Below are positions 44,055 through 52,068 of a stretch of DNA of 52,068 nucleotides, piece after piece. The notes beneath the pieces were generated by a model, which worked only from the letters and a program-made list of their open reading frames with translations, ran no database searches and was not told the DNA's origin. The stretch is from the NCBI GenBank assembly GCA_016201275.1, contig JACQDB010000140.1, positions 1-52,068 on the forward strand, read 5' to 3'. Every line of letters begins with the position of its first letter. Position 1 is the first letter of the stretch. A program made the position numbers and the translations under genes. This stretch comes from Acidobacteriota bacterium. Its GTDB lineage: Bacteria > Acidobacteriota > Blastocatellia > UBA7656.

Positions 44055-46136
44055 ATGAAACGCCTCGTTAGCTGGTTGTTCATCGCGCTGTTTACGTTTT
44101 CCTCCGTAGCGGCGCAAGCTCAACAAGTCACGCCCAAACCGTTCACGATTCATGATCTGATTAATCTTCGGCGCGTCGGCGATCCGCAACTTTCGCCAGA
44201 CGGATTATGGGTGGCCTACACCATCACCGACACCGACAAGGTTGCCAATCGGCGCACCACACAAATTTATCTGGTCGCTGTGAAAGGCGGCGAAGTTCGT
44301 CAACTCACCAAAGAAAAAACTTCGTCGAGCCAGCCGCGTTGGTCGCCCGATGGCAATCGCCTAGCGTTTATTGCGGCGCGTGACGGAGTGCCGCAAATTT
44401 GGACGATGGACATCAACGGCGAAGCGGTGAAGAAAGTGTCGAACGTAGCGCTGGGCGCGGATAATCCGCTGTGGTCGCCCGATGGCAAGCTGCTGGCGTT
44501 TACCTCTGAGGTCTATCCTGAATGCCCGGATGATGCCTGCAACAAACTGCGCGACGAGGAAGCCGCGCAAAGCAAAGTGAAAGCCAAAATTGCCGACCGG
44601 CTGCTCTTTCGCCATTGGAATGCCTGGAAAGAAGGCAAGCGCTCGCACGTCTTCATAGTGGCCAGCGAAGGCGGCACGGCGCGTGATATGACGCCCGGTG
44701 ATTTCGACGCGCCGCCGTTCAGTCTGGGCAGCCCTACCGATTACGCCTTCTCGCCGGACGCCAAAGAATTTGTCTTTGCGCGCAACACCGATAAAGACGA
44801 AGCCTTTTCCACCAACAGCGATTTATTCATCGTGCCGGTTGCAGGCGGCGAAGCCAAACGCATCACCGGCGATAATCACGGCGCAGACCTGTCGCCGCAG
44901 TATTCGCCCGATGGTCGCTTCATCGCTTATCGCTCGCAAGCCAAAGCCACCTTTGAAGCTGACCGCTGGCGTTTGCTGTTGTATGACCGGCAAACCAATC
45001 AAAGCCGCTCAATCAGCAATCAAATTGATAACAACGTCGAAGGCTTCACCTTTGCGCCCGACAACAAGAAAATTTACGCCGTGATTGCAGAACGCGGACG
45101 ACAGCCGATTTATGAAATCTCTTTAACCAGCATCGCTATCAATAAGCTGCTCAACGATGGCGTCAACGATGATTTGAAAGTCAGCAGCAACGGCAATACC
45201 TTGATCTTCACGCGCAACTCGGCGACGCACCCGGCGGAGATTTATCGCGCCAATGCCGATGGCAGCTATGTCAAAGCGTTGACTTCGACCAACGATGCGG
45301 CGATGGATTCCTTCGGCTTGCGCGCTGTGGAAGATGTGACGTGGGAAGGCGCGGGCGGTTCCAAGATTCACGGCTTCGTCGTCAAGCCTGCGAATTTCGA
45401 TCCGGCGAAAAAATATCCGCTCGTGGTGTTGATTCACGGCGGACCACAAGGCGCTTGGAGCGATGCCTGGAGTTATCGCTGGAATCCGCAACTCTTCGCG
45501 GCGGCGGGCTATGTGGTGTTGATGCCGAACCCGCGAGGCTCTACGGGGTACGGGCAACTCTTCACCGATGAAATTTCGGGCGATTGGGGTGGCAAAGTTT
45601 ATACGGATATTTTGAACGGCGTGGTGCAGGCGGCTTCGGCGCAATACATAGACAAAGAGCGCATAGGCGCGGCGGGCGGCAGTTATGGCGGCTACATGGT
45701 GAATTGGATTTTAGGTCATAACGATGACCCGCGAGTGAAATTCAAAGCGCTGGTGTCGCACGCCGGAGTTTACAATTTGACCAGTATGTACGGCGCGACC
45801 GAAGAACTGTGGTTTGCCAACTGGGAATTCAAAGGCAATCCGTGGGCAAATCCGGCGCTCTATGAAAAATGGTCGCCGCATAAATTTGCCGCCAATTTCA
45901 AAACTCCTACGCTGGTGATTCACGGCGAGTTGGATTATCGCGTGCCGGTAACCGAAGGCTTGCAATTATTCACGGCGCTGCAAACGCAGAACGTGCCCTC
46001 GCGCTTGTTATATTACCCGGACGAAGGCCACTGGATTTTGAAGCCGCAGAATTCCGAACTCTGGTACCACACCGTTTTGGCTTGGTTCGATACCTATTTG
46101 AAAGCGTCCGCGCCAACCCAGGCGAAAACGCAGTAA
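44055..46136 (+). CDS. Secreted S9C-type acylaminoacyl/dipeptidyl peptidase
   Basis: 693 residues from the ATG at 44055, with AAGGAG upstream and a signal peptide ending near AAQAQQ. The N-terminal beta-propeller (about 30-420) has repeated SPDG blades such as RWSPDGNRLAF and WSPDGKLLAF. The alpha/beta-hydrolase domain follows, with oxyanion region HGGPQGAWSDAW, nucleophile GGSYGGYM (about Ser543), acid GELDYRV (about Asp627) and DEGHW (about His659). This is the DPP5/acyl-peptide hydrolase pattern for exported peptide breakdown. It has its own upstream region, divergent from the CDGSH gene. Confidence 0.92.
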   Translation: MKRLVSWLFIALFTFSSVAAQAQQVTPKPFTIHDLINLRRVGDPQLSPDGLWVAYTITDTDKVANRRTTQIYLVAVKGGEVRQLTKEKTSSSQPRWSPDGNRLAFIAARDGVPQIWTMDINGEAVKKVSNVALGADNPLWSPDGKLLAFTSEVYPECPDDACNKLRDEEAAQSKVKAKIADRLLFRHWNAWKEGKRSHVFIVASEGGTARDMTPGDFDAPPFSLGSPTDYAFSPDAKEFVFARNTDKDEAFSTNSDLFIVPVAGGEAKRITGDNHGADLSPQYSPDGRFIAYRSQAKATFEADRWRLLLYDRQTNQSRSISNQIDNNVEGFTFAPDNKKIYAVIAERGRQPIYEISLTSIAINKLLNDGVNDDLKVSSNGNTLIFTRNSATHPAEIYRANADGSYVKALTSTNDAAMDSFGLRAVEDVTWEGAGGSKIHGFVVKPANFDPAKKYPLVVLIHGGPQGAWSDAWSYRWNPQLFAAAGYVVLMPNPRGSTGYGQLFTDEISGDWGGKVYTDILNGVVQAASAQYIDKERIGAAGGSYGGYMVNWILGHNDDPRVKFKALVSHAGVYNLTSMYGATEELWFANWEFKGNPWANPALYEKWSPHKFAANFKTPTLVIHGELDYRVPVTEGLQLFTALQTQNVPSRLLYYPDEGHWILKPQNSELWYHTVLAWFDTYLKASAPTQAKTQ

Positions 46137-46442
46137 CGATTTTTCAAGCGCCAACTTTTCCAGCATCGCTCTGCCCTCGCGTTCTCATGAACCTCTGGGA
46201 ACACCAAGATTTTTTGTGAGCCTTGGGGTTCCGGGCCTCTTGTTGGCAGAAAAAAAAATTGCGCCTTCGCGGCTCGCCACTCATTAGGGAGAACTTTACA
46301 TTAGCAGGTACGTTTCAATTGATTAATCTTTTTAATTTTTTGGCCTTCTGGTGGTTTGGTAGAATCTGAATTCTATAACTCCAAGCACTACAGAGGGTGT
46401 GCTAGAAGAAGTCATAAGCGGCAACCAAAGGAGCTAGGTCTT
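46137..46442 (+). other. Leader region of the sigma factor gene
   Basis: A 306-base gap. A hairpin GGAAC-CCAAG with CTTGG-GTTCC (46198-46232) may end the S9 transcript but has no T-run after it. Nearer the gene an AT-rich stretch holds a possible -10 TAGAAT at 46360-46365 without a good -35. AAAGGAG at 46427-46433 is the ribosome site. Confidence 0.4.
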
Positions 46443-47930
46443 ATGAAACAAGAGATGGACAGTTTGTTTGACAACGACGACGAAACCGGCGAAGCCAACG
46501 AAGTGGAGGCCAACGAAGAACTGCCGATTGCCGAACCGGGCTACGATGTGGATACTGCCGATTTGCTCAAGCTGTATCTGCGCGAAGCCGCACGCGCACC
46601 GATGCTCGATGCGACGGGCGAAATGCAATCGGCCAAGCGCATCGAGCGTGCCCGTCATCGCCTGCAACAATTCCTGTCGCGTTCGCCTCTCGCCATAGAA
46701 TATTTTGCTTACCTGCGTCAGGCGTTCCGCCACGGCGATGAGAGCGCCGCCGATTTGATTGAAGAGGTCGAAATAAAATCTGCTTCGCAAAGTCCTGCCG
46801 AAGTGGTTGACGCGGCGTTGGCCCAAATCGAAGAGGCCGCCAGAAATCTTTACAATCCGAAACGCAAGCCACTTAAACGCCTGCTCAAAAAATATCCGCA
46901 CAGCTTTGCCACGCGCCAACGCATAGCTTTGACACGCGCCCTTCGTGGGGTCACGTTCACCCCTGCAGGCGAGCGCAAATTTATACGGGTGCTAGATATT
47001 GCCGCGCAGGTCGCTAAAAATTATCCTGCGAAATCTACCGAACGGTCGGTCAAAAACGCCAAAGGCGAAATCGTTGCGCCGCGCAAAGAAGAGGGCTTTG
47101 ACATCGAAGCGACCGTGACTCGTATGTTGACCGAATCGGAAGTGACGGTTGCGGAGTTGAGTCAGTTAGCCAGAAAGGTGAATGCGGCGGCTTATGCGCT
47201 GGCTGCCGCCAAGCAAAAGATGACCGAAGCGAATCTCCGGCTGGTGATTTCCGTCGCTCGTCATTTCACCAATCGTGGCCTGCCTTTCCTGGATTTGATT
47301 CAAGAAGGCAACATCGGTTTGATGCGCGCTGTCGAGAAGTTCGATTGGCGACGTGGCTTCCGCTTCTCGACTTATGCGATGTGGTGGATTCGTCAATCTA
47401 TGGCGCGAGCGCTCGATACGCAAAGCCGCATTGTGCGCTTACCGGCTTCGGAACTGGATATGATTAACAAAGTGACGCGAGCGGCGCGTTCGATAAGCGA
47501 AGAGAAGGCTGCCGAAGTTTCCAGTGCCGAAATCGCCGACCTTCTCAACGTGCAGACCGAGCGCGTCAGCGAAGCCTTGGGCTTTTCGCAGCACATCATT
47601 CCGCTGGACATTGCCGCCAATGATAACGGCGAAGCGGCCATCGCTTTCGTGGATGATGGCGGCGCTAACAATCCGTTTCAAGCCGCGATGGCGCGGTCGC
47701 GCCGCGATGCGATTTCCCGCGCCTTGGCGCAATTGACGCCCCGTGAAGCGAAGATTTTGAAACTGCATTTTGGATTGGAAGCGGGAGTTGAACCGCGCAC
47801 CTTGGAAGAGATCGGCCAAGACCTTTCGGTGACTCGCGAGCGGGTGCGGCAAATCGAAGCCGGAGCCTTTGCCAAATTGCGCGAACTGGAAGACGGCCAA
47901 ACCCTGCGCGAATTCCTCACCGTCGCGTGA
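46443..47930 (+). CDS. RNA polymerase sigma-70 factor (RpoD/SigA-like)
   Basis: 495 residues from the ATG at 46443. It directs RNA polymerase to promoters. Region 1.2 is near residue 30 ([16 protein letters not shown]). A variable region follows. Region 2 is [20 protein letters not shown], then [18 protein letters not shown] and [17 protein letters not shown]. Region 3 and region 4 follow, with [20 protein letters not shown] as the -35-binding helix. The architecture suits a primary or group 2 factor; which of the two cannot be told. The N-terminal acidic segment ([18 protein letters not shown]) replaces a full region 1.1. Confidence 0.93.
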   Translation: MKQEMDSLFDNDDETGEANEVEANEELPIAEPGYDVDTADLLKLYLREAARAPMLDATGEMQSAKRIERARHRLQQFLSRSPLAIEYFAYLRQAFRHGDESAADLIEEVEIKSASQSPAEVVDAALAQIEEAARNLYNPKRKPLKRLLKKYPHSFATRQRIALTRALRGVTFTPAGERKFIRVLDIAAQVAKNYPAKSTERSVKNAKGEIVAPRKEEGFDIEATVTRMLTESEVTVAELSQLARKVNAAAYALAAAKQKMTEANLRLVISVARHFTNRGLPFLDLIQEGNIGLMRAVEKFDWRRGFRFSTYAMWWIRQSMARALDTQSRIVRLPASELDMINKVTRAARSISEEKAAEVSSAEIADLLNVQTERVSEALGFSQHIIPLDIAANDNGEAAIAFVDDGGANNPFQAAMARSRRDAISRALAQLTPREAKILKLHFGLEAGVEPRTLEEIGQDLSVTRERVRQIEAGAFAKLRELEDGQTLREFLTVA

Positions 47931-47966
47931 GCCTAAACAGGGAATTGCAAAATAAAAATCGGTTGC

Positions 47967-48020
47967 GTTGAGAAGCGGTTTATGACCATCGCACTTCGCG
48001 GTCATAGACCGCTTTTCAAC
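47967..48020. repeat. 21-bp stem hairpin after the sigma factor gene
   Basis: GTTGAGAAGCGGTTTATGAC (from 47967) pairs with 48000-48020 (GGTCATAGACCGCTTTTCAA and C) with two G-U pairs; loop ATCGCACTTCGC. The core matches the hairpin family at 16.4, 38.2 and 50.9 kb. It could act as a terminator but lacks a T-run. Confidence 0.7.
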
Positions 48021-48114
48021 CAAGAGGTTGGTCGTTGGTTTGGCGATTCGCTGCTACCACACCTGCAAACAGAATCACCCCCGCTTTGGTGATTCACGAT
48101 TCGGTGGTCACGAT

Positions 48115-48492
48115 TCATTGTTCAAAGATGACTTGAGCGATGGCCAGATCGCGGGAGTGGGAAAGCGACAAGTGAGCGCGGCTTGCGCCCACTTGATGAA
48201 AGCGTTCCAGCGCGTGACCGGAAAGTTGCAAAGATGGTGCGCCCACTTCGTTGTTGCAGACTTCGATCTCCTGCCAGCCTATGCCTTCAGCCCAGCCGGT
48301 TCCCAACGCTTTCATGGCGGCTTCTTTGGCAGCAAAACGCGCCGCATAACTGGCATATTTCGAGGCGCGACTTTCGCAATAAGCAATCTCGGCGGGGGTG
48401 AAAACTCGATCACGCAAGCGCATATTGTGGCGCGAAAGTTTTTCTTCGAGGCGCGAAATCTCGATGATGTCTATGCCTATGGCGATAATCAT
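48115..48492 (-). CDS. acpS: Holo-[acyl-carrier-protein] synthase
   Basis: 125 residues, normal length. It transfers 4'-phosphopantetheine from CoA to a serine of acyl carrier protein. Signatures: AIGIDIIEISRLEEKL at the start (catalytic Asp) and FAAKEAAMKALGTG around residue 60 (Glu/Lys). The ATG at 48490-48492 is accepted. The TGA stop is directly joined to ATCGTGA-type heptamer repeats (48114 down to 48091). It follows RNase Z in opposite gene order on the same strand, 41 bases apart, so may be read separately. Confidence 0.95.
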   Translation of the reverse strand: MIIAIGIDIIEISRLEEKLSRHNMRLRDRVFTPAEIAYCESRASKYASYAARFAAKEAAMKALGTGWAEGIGWQEIEVCNNEVGAPSLQLSGHALERFHQVGASRAHLSLSHSRDLAIAQVIFEQ

Positions 48493-48533
48493 GCGTTGCG
48501 TTTCCCGTTTTTCAAGTTAGCAATCTTCAGGCT

Positions 48534-49457
48534 TCACACATTCACTTCGATTAAATCCTGCGCCGTTCGGGTCTCGGAAAATATCGCCTGCGCTTCCTCC
48601 AGCAGCGGCGTCACATCAGGATAGCGGGTGCTGAAATGCGTCAACAACAAACGCTTCGCCTGGGCTTCGCGAGCAATGGTTGCCGCCTGCATTGCCGTTG
48701 AATGACCGTAATGCTGTGCCTCTTCAAAAAACTCTTCGGTGTAGGTCGCTTCGTGAATCAGCAAATCCGCATCACGCGCCAGCGTTTTTGACGCGGCACA
48801 AGGGCGGGTGTCCAGACAATAGGTCACCGATTTGCCCGGTCGTTCTGCGCCCAACACTTCCGCCGGATGCACGATGCTGCCGTCATCAAGTTGCACCTCT
48901 TTGCCGGATTGCAAGCGACTGAACAGCGGGCCTACGGGAACGCCCAGTTCACGCGCACGCTCGACATTGAAGCGTCCAGGCTTCGGCTTCTCATCCAGAC
49001 GATAGCCCAAAGCGAAAATCCGATGATCGAGTGGACAACTCGAAACCACATATTCCGCCGTTTCATAAACCTGAGTTAAAGCGTTGGGCGGCAATTCGTC
49101 TTTATCAATTTCCCGCACCTGCAAAGGATAATTGACGAAGAGAATTTTCAAGCGCGCCAGCGTGTCGAGGTATTCGCGTATGCCTATGGGGGCAATCAAA
49201 GTCAACTGACGTTCGCGCCTGTCCATGCCCATGGTCGAAAGCAAACCCGCCAAGCCATTGAAATGGTCGCCGTGCAGATGGGTGATGAAGATGGCTGCGA
49301 GCCGCGAGGGATTCAACCCGGCGCGAATGATTTGCGTTTGCGTACCTTCGCCGCAATCAAATAACAGCCAGTCGCCTTCACGCGCCACGGCAAGCGCGCT
49401 GACATTTCTGCGTAACGTAGGTTTCCCCGAACTGGTGCCAAGCGGTATCACTCTCAT
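48534..49457 (-). CDS. rnz: Ribonuclease Z
   Basis: 307 residues from the ATG at 49455-49457; an ATG at 49469 is possible. It processes tRNA 3' ends. Metal-ligand motifs of the metallo-beta-lactamase fold: THLHGDHFNGLAGLL near residue 60, LDTRPC around residue 210, the HEATY segment, and LLLTHFSTRY near the end. The long upstream in-frame extension is translated from a G/C-rich repeat array and was discarded. Divergent from the DUF1573 gene. Confidence 0.95.
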   Translation of the reverse strand: MRVIPLGTSSGKPTLRRNVSALAVAREGDWLLFDCGEGTQTQIIRAGLNPSRLAAIFITHLHGDHFNGLAGLLSTMGMDRRERQLTLIAPIGIREYLDTLARLKILFVNYPLQVREIDKDELPPNALTQVYETAEYVVSSCPLDHRIFALGYRLDEKPKPGRFNVERARELGVPVGPLFSRLQSGKEVQLDDGSIVHPAEVLGAERPGKSVTYCLDTRPCAASKTLARDADLLIHEATYTEEFFEEAQHYGHSTAMQAATIAREAQAKRLLLTHFSTRYPDVTPLLEEAQAIFSETRTAQDLIEVNV

Positions 49458-49499
49458 CGCTTTTACCATACCACAGCCGAGGCGAAAGGCTGAATGCGC

Positions 49500-49575
49500 G
49501 ACAGTGGATAAAGGGAGGGGGAGTGGGGAGAAGGGGAGATGGAGAGAACGGGAGACGGGGAGATGGGGAGAAACC
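49500..49575. repeat. Heptamer-type G-rich array in the rnz-DUF1573 divergent spacer
   Basis: Repeated GGGGAGA/CGGGAGA/TGGAGAG-type units between the two divergent starts. No complementary arm is seen in this spacer. Confidence 0.6.
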
Positions 49576-49591
49576 AAGGGGCGAAAATCGC

Positions 49592-49621
49592 AAGACAGCG
49601 GCGGCGCAAATCTGCTACACT
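49592..49621 (+). promoter_or_regulatory. Weak candidate promoter for the DUF1573 gene
   Basis: AAGACA (49592-49597) and TACACT (49616-49621), 18 bases apart, four of six matches each, 36 bases before the ATG. GGAG at 49648-49651 is the ribosome site. Confidence 0.3.
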
Positions 49622-49657
49622 TGCGGCTCACTGAAACACCACATTACGGAGATTTTT

Positions 49658-50752
49658 ATGAAACTCAGAAAATTAATTGTTCTCTTCTCTATGGTGTTGG
49701 CTGGTGCGGTCGCGACAACGGCGCAGGAAAAATCTGTGTCCAGTGGCGAACCCAAACTTGCCATTGATTCGTTCACTCACGACTTTGGAGAAGTGAAATC
49801 AGGGACGCCGCTTGAATTCACTTTCATTGTGAAGAATCAAGGCAAAGCCGACCTCTTGATTAAAAGCGTAGCCCCTGGCTGAGGCTGCACGGCAAGCGAC
49901 TTTGATAAAGTCGTGCCTCCTGGTAAGGAAGGCAAAATCACCCTCGCCGTGCCGCACACCGATGGCTATGCCGGAGAAGTTTCCAAGTCGGCGGCTGTAA
50001 CCACCAACGATGCGGCTTATCCGAATTTCAACTTGTTGTTGCGCGCCTTTTTCAAAGCGGCAAACACCGAAGCGGTGGCGGGCAATGGCAATCTGCAACC
50101 GAAAGTTTTTTCGGAGGCTGGCAAACGCATCGGCGCGTTGAGCATAGCGCCCAGCGATAGATGGATGACCAGCGCCATTCGCGGCGCTGGCGCGGCGCAG
50201 ACCATGTACCTCTACAGCCATTCGGGAAAACCCATTCATATCACCTCCCTCAACCCTGGCGGCAACGCTTTCCTCGTCAAGCTACAGCCTATCGAAGACG
50301 GCAAGCGTTATGAACTACAGGTTGCCACCGACAAGAATCTAAAGCCCGGCAAATATGAACAGACCGTGAAAGTGTTGACCGACAGCGCCGAAACTCCAGA
50401 GGTCAGCATTCCCTTGGAAGTCACAGTGTATGCACAGGTCTTTGCCATGCCAACTTCAATACTGCTGCCGACGATGCCGTTTGAAATTGATCCGTCAACG
50501 ATTAATCTTCCGGCTATCTACGTTCGCAAGATTCACGATGGCGGTTTGAAAATCAAGTCCGTGCATTCATCGCTGCCGTTTTTTCGCGTCAGTCTGATAG
50601 CGGAAACCGAAGGGCAGAACTATAAAATCCAACTCGCTTTCGATAAAACCCGTATGCAGGGCAAAGGCGAATTCAAAGGCATCATTCGCATTGAAACCAA
50701 TGACGCCGATGCGCCGGTTATCGAAATTCCCGTGCAGGGCGCGTTCAACTAA
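49658..50752 (+). CDS. Exported DUF1573 protein with an in-frame TGA at a conserved Cys position (candidate selenoprotein)
   Basis: If TGA 49880-49882 is read through, one frame runs from ATG 49658 to TAA 50750-50752, 364 residues. A signal peptide (residues 1-22, VLFSMVLAGAVATTAQ) leads to a DUF1573 domain: FTHDFGEVKSGTPLEFTFIV, then IKSVAPG-stop-GCTASDFDKVVPPG. The family motif here is CGCT, so the TGA replaces the first Cys. The rest has two more ASH/Ig-like beta regions (about 120-230 and 255-364). Frame and composition after the TGA are normal. A hairpin at 49897-49913 has the position and G-first loop asked of bacterial SECIS elements. Otherwise this is a gene broken by one base change (TGC to TGA). 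Confidence 0.75.
49883..49917 (+). promoter_or_regulatory. Candidate bacterial SECIS-like hairpin
   Basis: CGACTTT (49897-49903) pairs with AAAGTCG (49907-49913), loop GAT. The loop starts 21 bases after the TGA, with G as its first base. It matches the general bSECIS outline but the loop is short. Confidence 0.35.
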
Positions 50753-50796
50753 GCGGCGATCTCCTCGCCCGAAACGTCGTTCGGCAATTGTTGTGG

Positions 50797-50829
50797 AAAA
50801 GAGCAGGGAAGCCACTCTGCTCTTTTTTT
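50797..50829 (+). terminator. Rho-independent terminator of the DUF1573 gene
   Basis: AAAAGAGCAG (50797-50806) pairs with CTGCTCTTTT (from 50817), 10-base loop, followed by a run of seven T. 44 bases after the stop. Confidence 0.85.
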
Positions 50830-50858
50830 GTTTGGTGATGAGGCACGCTCGGTTTTGT

Positions 50859-50971
50859 TATAGCGAATTTCATTGGCCCACGACACCTGGTTGAGAGGCG
50901 GTCTGTGACCGAAGTGCGGCGGTCACAGACCGCCTCTCAACCAATCGCACACCCCTCTGCAAGCCGCTATA
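50859..50971 (-). repeat. 113-bp hairpin element, TATAGCG family, copy 3
   Basis: Ends TATAGCG (50859-50865) and CGCTATA (50965-50971). The central 22-bp perfect stem pairs 50889-50910 with 50921-50942, core GGTTGAGAGGCGGTC, loop GAAGTGCGGC. Flanks match copy 1 at 13967 in opposite orientation. Confidence 0.75.
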
Positions 50972-50982
50972 AGCCGCGCTGC

Positions 50983-51552
50983 TTAACCATAAAACCGAGC
51001 GTTATAAAATGGCGCGAAGGCGGCAATCAAGGCGATTTCAAAGGTCGTCGAACGTCGCATCAAATCTTTCGACAATACGCCCCACGCGCCTTGACGACTG
51101 CGAACGTCCAACTCTCCGGCAACTTCGTCTATGACTTCGCCGAGTTCGCGTTTTCCTTCTACGACCCGTTGCACAAGCGCATACGGCACTGCTATGGATG
51201 GCCCCGCGCCGAAATAACCGCCTTCCTCATTCATCACATACGCCCAGCCGCGCAAAAAGGTCAGCGGCTGTTGGTCAATCGTAATCGAATGAAAGCCGCC
51301 TTCCAGTCCAAGATAAAAATCGGCGGGTTGCTGAATCAATTGTTGGCGCACGGCCTCCGCACGAGACTTGGCACCACGCATCAATTCATCCTCGGTCAAC
51401 GGCATCGCCGGAGTTTCGGTCTGCACGTCGAGAGCGATGATTTCTGCTGCTGTCCACGCCGTCTCTACCTGAGCGATGCGTGCCACCGCAGCGCGAGTCG
51501 CTTCGACTTTCGCGCCGCGAGTTGAGCCAAGAGCAATAGTCAATCTTCGCAT
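50983..51552 (-). CDS. yjjX: Inosine/xanthosine triphosphatase (DUF84, YjjX-like)
   Basis: 189 residues from the ATG at 51550-51552; an upstream extension reaches into repeats and was rejected. It hydrolyses non-canonical purine nucleoside triphosphates to keep them out of nucleic acids. Family features: ALGSTRGAKVEATRAAV at the start, GAKSRAEAVRQQL near residue 80, FYLGLEGGFHSI near 97, and the later GPSIAVPYALVQRVVEG. Alone on its strand, with the 113-bp hairpin element right after its stop. Confidence 0.88.
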   Translation of the reverse strand: MRRLTIALGSTRGAKVEATRAAVARIAQVETAWTAAEIIALDVQTETPAMPLTEDELMRGAKSRAEAVRQQLIQQPADFYLGLEGGFHSITIDQQPLTFLRGWAYVMNEEGGYFGAGPSIAVPYALVQRVVEGKRELGEVIDEVAGELDVRSRQGAWGVLSKDLMRRSTTFEIALIAAFAPFYNARFYG

Positions 51553-51599
51553 AGAAATTGAATAACAGGGATGACGCAGAAATGCAAAAAGCCGGTAGT

Positions 51600-52068
51600 G
51601 TCCTAATCGTATGGTGCGGTCGGCTAGCCCGCGAAGTGGGCGCAAGTATAAAGCCACGGGCTAACGCCCGTGGACGAACGCCCAGCCGTATGGCTAGCCC
51701 GCGAAGTGGGCGCAAGCATAAAGCCACGGGCGTTAGCCCGTGGGCGCAAGCATAAAGCCACGGGCGTCAGCCCGTGGGCGCAAGCATAAAGCCACGGGCG
51801 TCAGCCCGTGGGCGAACGCCCAGCCGTATGGTTAGCCCGTGGACGAGCGCCCAGCCGTATGGCTAGCCCGCGAAGTGGGCGCAAGCATAAAGCCACGGGC
51901 GTCAGCCCGTGGACGAACGCCCACCCATATGGTTAGCCCGCGCAGCGGGTGATAGATAGTTGGCTATCACCCGCTGCGCGGGCTAGGAGGTCATCACCAC
52001 CCGCCTCCCCAGCGCTGACGCACTGGGCTTGATGCGGTCACCCGCTTGGCGGGTTAAGAGGCAATGAC
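51600..52068. repeat. Palindromic tandem-repeat block at the window end
   Basis: About 70-base units (first two start near 51622 and 51692) contain GGCTAGCCCGCGAAGTGGGC, AAGCCACGGGC with GCCCGTGG, and ACGCCCAGCCGTATG. Between 51711 and 51812 a 34-base subunit (CGCAAGCATAAAGCCACGGG...) is repeated three times. The block ends in a 22-bp perfect hairpin (51934-51955 with 51964-51985, TAGCCCGCGCAGCGGGTGAT... core). The rest to 52068 has further GC-rich palindromes. No gene seen. Confidence 0.75.

Noticed and set aside
49458-49631. N-terminal extension of RNase Z
   Set aside because: It is translated from a repeat array; family members start at MRVIPLGTSSG.
51600-51950. CRISPR-like array at the window end
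   Set aside because: Repeats are directly adjacent and palindromic with no unique spacers, and no cas gene lies in the window.

Overview
The window looks like a chromosomal segment of a Gram-negative-type, GC-moderate environmental bacterium. The gene mix (two secreted S9 peptidases, an HYR-repeat secreted nuclease, a DUF1573 protein, an AtuA pair, Rsm22-like methyltransferase, HpnB/CrtQ-like glycosyltransferase) recalls Acidobacteriota, perhaps Blastocatellia. This assignment is inference; no rRNA gene is present to settle it.

Layout. 0-2.2 kb: minus-strand atpD-atpC. 2.4-8.1 kb: secreted esterase, thioesterase, Rsm22-like methyltransferase, tRNA-Arg(TCG), secreted DPP IV-like peptidase. 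8.4-9.1 kb: antitoxin plus a decayed PIN toxin. 9.4-16.3 kb: two large secreted proteins, a multidomain nuclease and a nidogen-like protein with an HEXXH motif. 16.5-27.9 kb: housekeeping and envelope genes (3D-domain protein, two alpha/beta hydrolases, pepA, smpB, a two-gene glycosyltransferase operon, an HpnB/CrtQ-like glycosyltransferase, a Tat-exported asparaginase-family hydrolase). 28-35.8 kb: a type I restriction-modification island (hsdM remnant, DUF1016 fragment, hsdS, AlbA_2/HATPase protein, hsdR remnant, YgjP-like protease, integrase remnant) ending next to tRNA-Ala(GGC). 36-44 kb: a PD-(D/E)XK-like protein, repeats, a DUF362 / PaaK-like pair, and a CDGSH-AtuA-AtuA-like operon. 44-51.6 kb: second S9 peptidase, a sigma-70 factor, acpS, RNase Z, a DUF1573 protein and a DUF84 NTPase. 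51.6-52.07 kb: a palindromic tandem-repeat block.

The island is a chain of overlapping genes (ATGA or TAATG junctions), yet hsdM lacks its methyltransferase core, hsdR lacks its second helicase half and carries two frameshifts, and DUF1016 lacks its nuclease half. Only the specificity subunit, the AlbA_2 protein and the YgjP-like protein look intact.

Two signals stand out beyond the genes. (1) The DUF1573 gene has one in-frame TGA exactly where the first Cys of the family CGC motif should be, followed by 870 bases of open frame and by a hairpin that fits the bacterial SECIS outline, so it is a candidate selenoprotein. (2) Spacers between co-oriented genes are filled by inverted pairs of period-7 repeat arrays. 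Both arms at one locus share a heptamer, different loci use different heptamers, and the first arm usually starts directly at the upstream stop codon. A separate family of longer hairpin elements with terminal inverted repeats is also scattered through the window.
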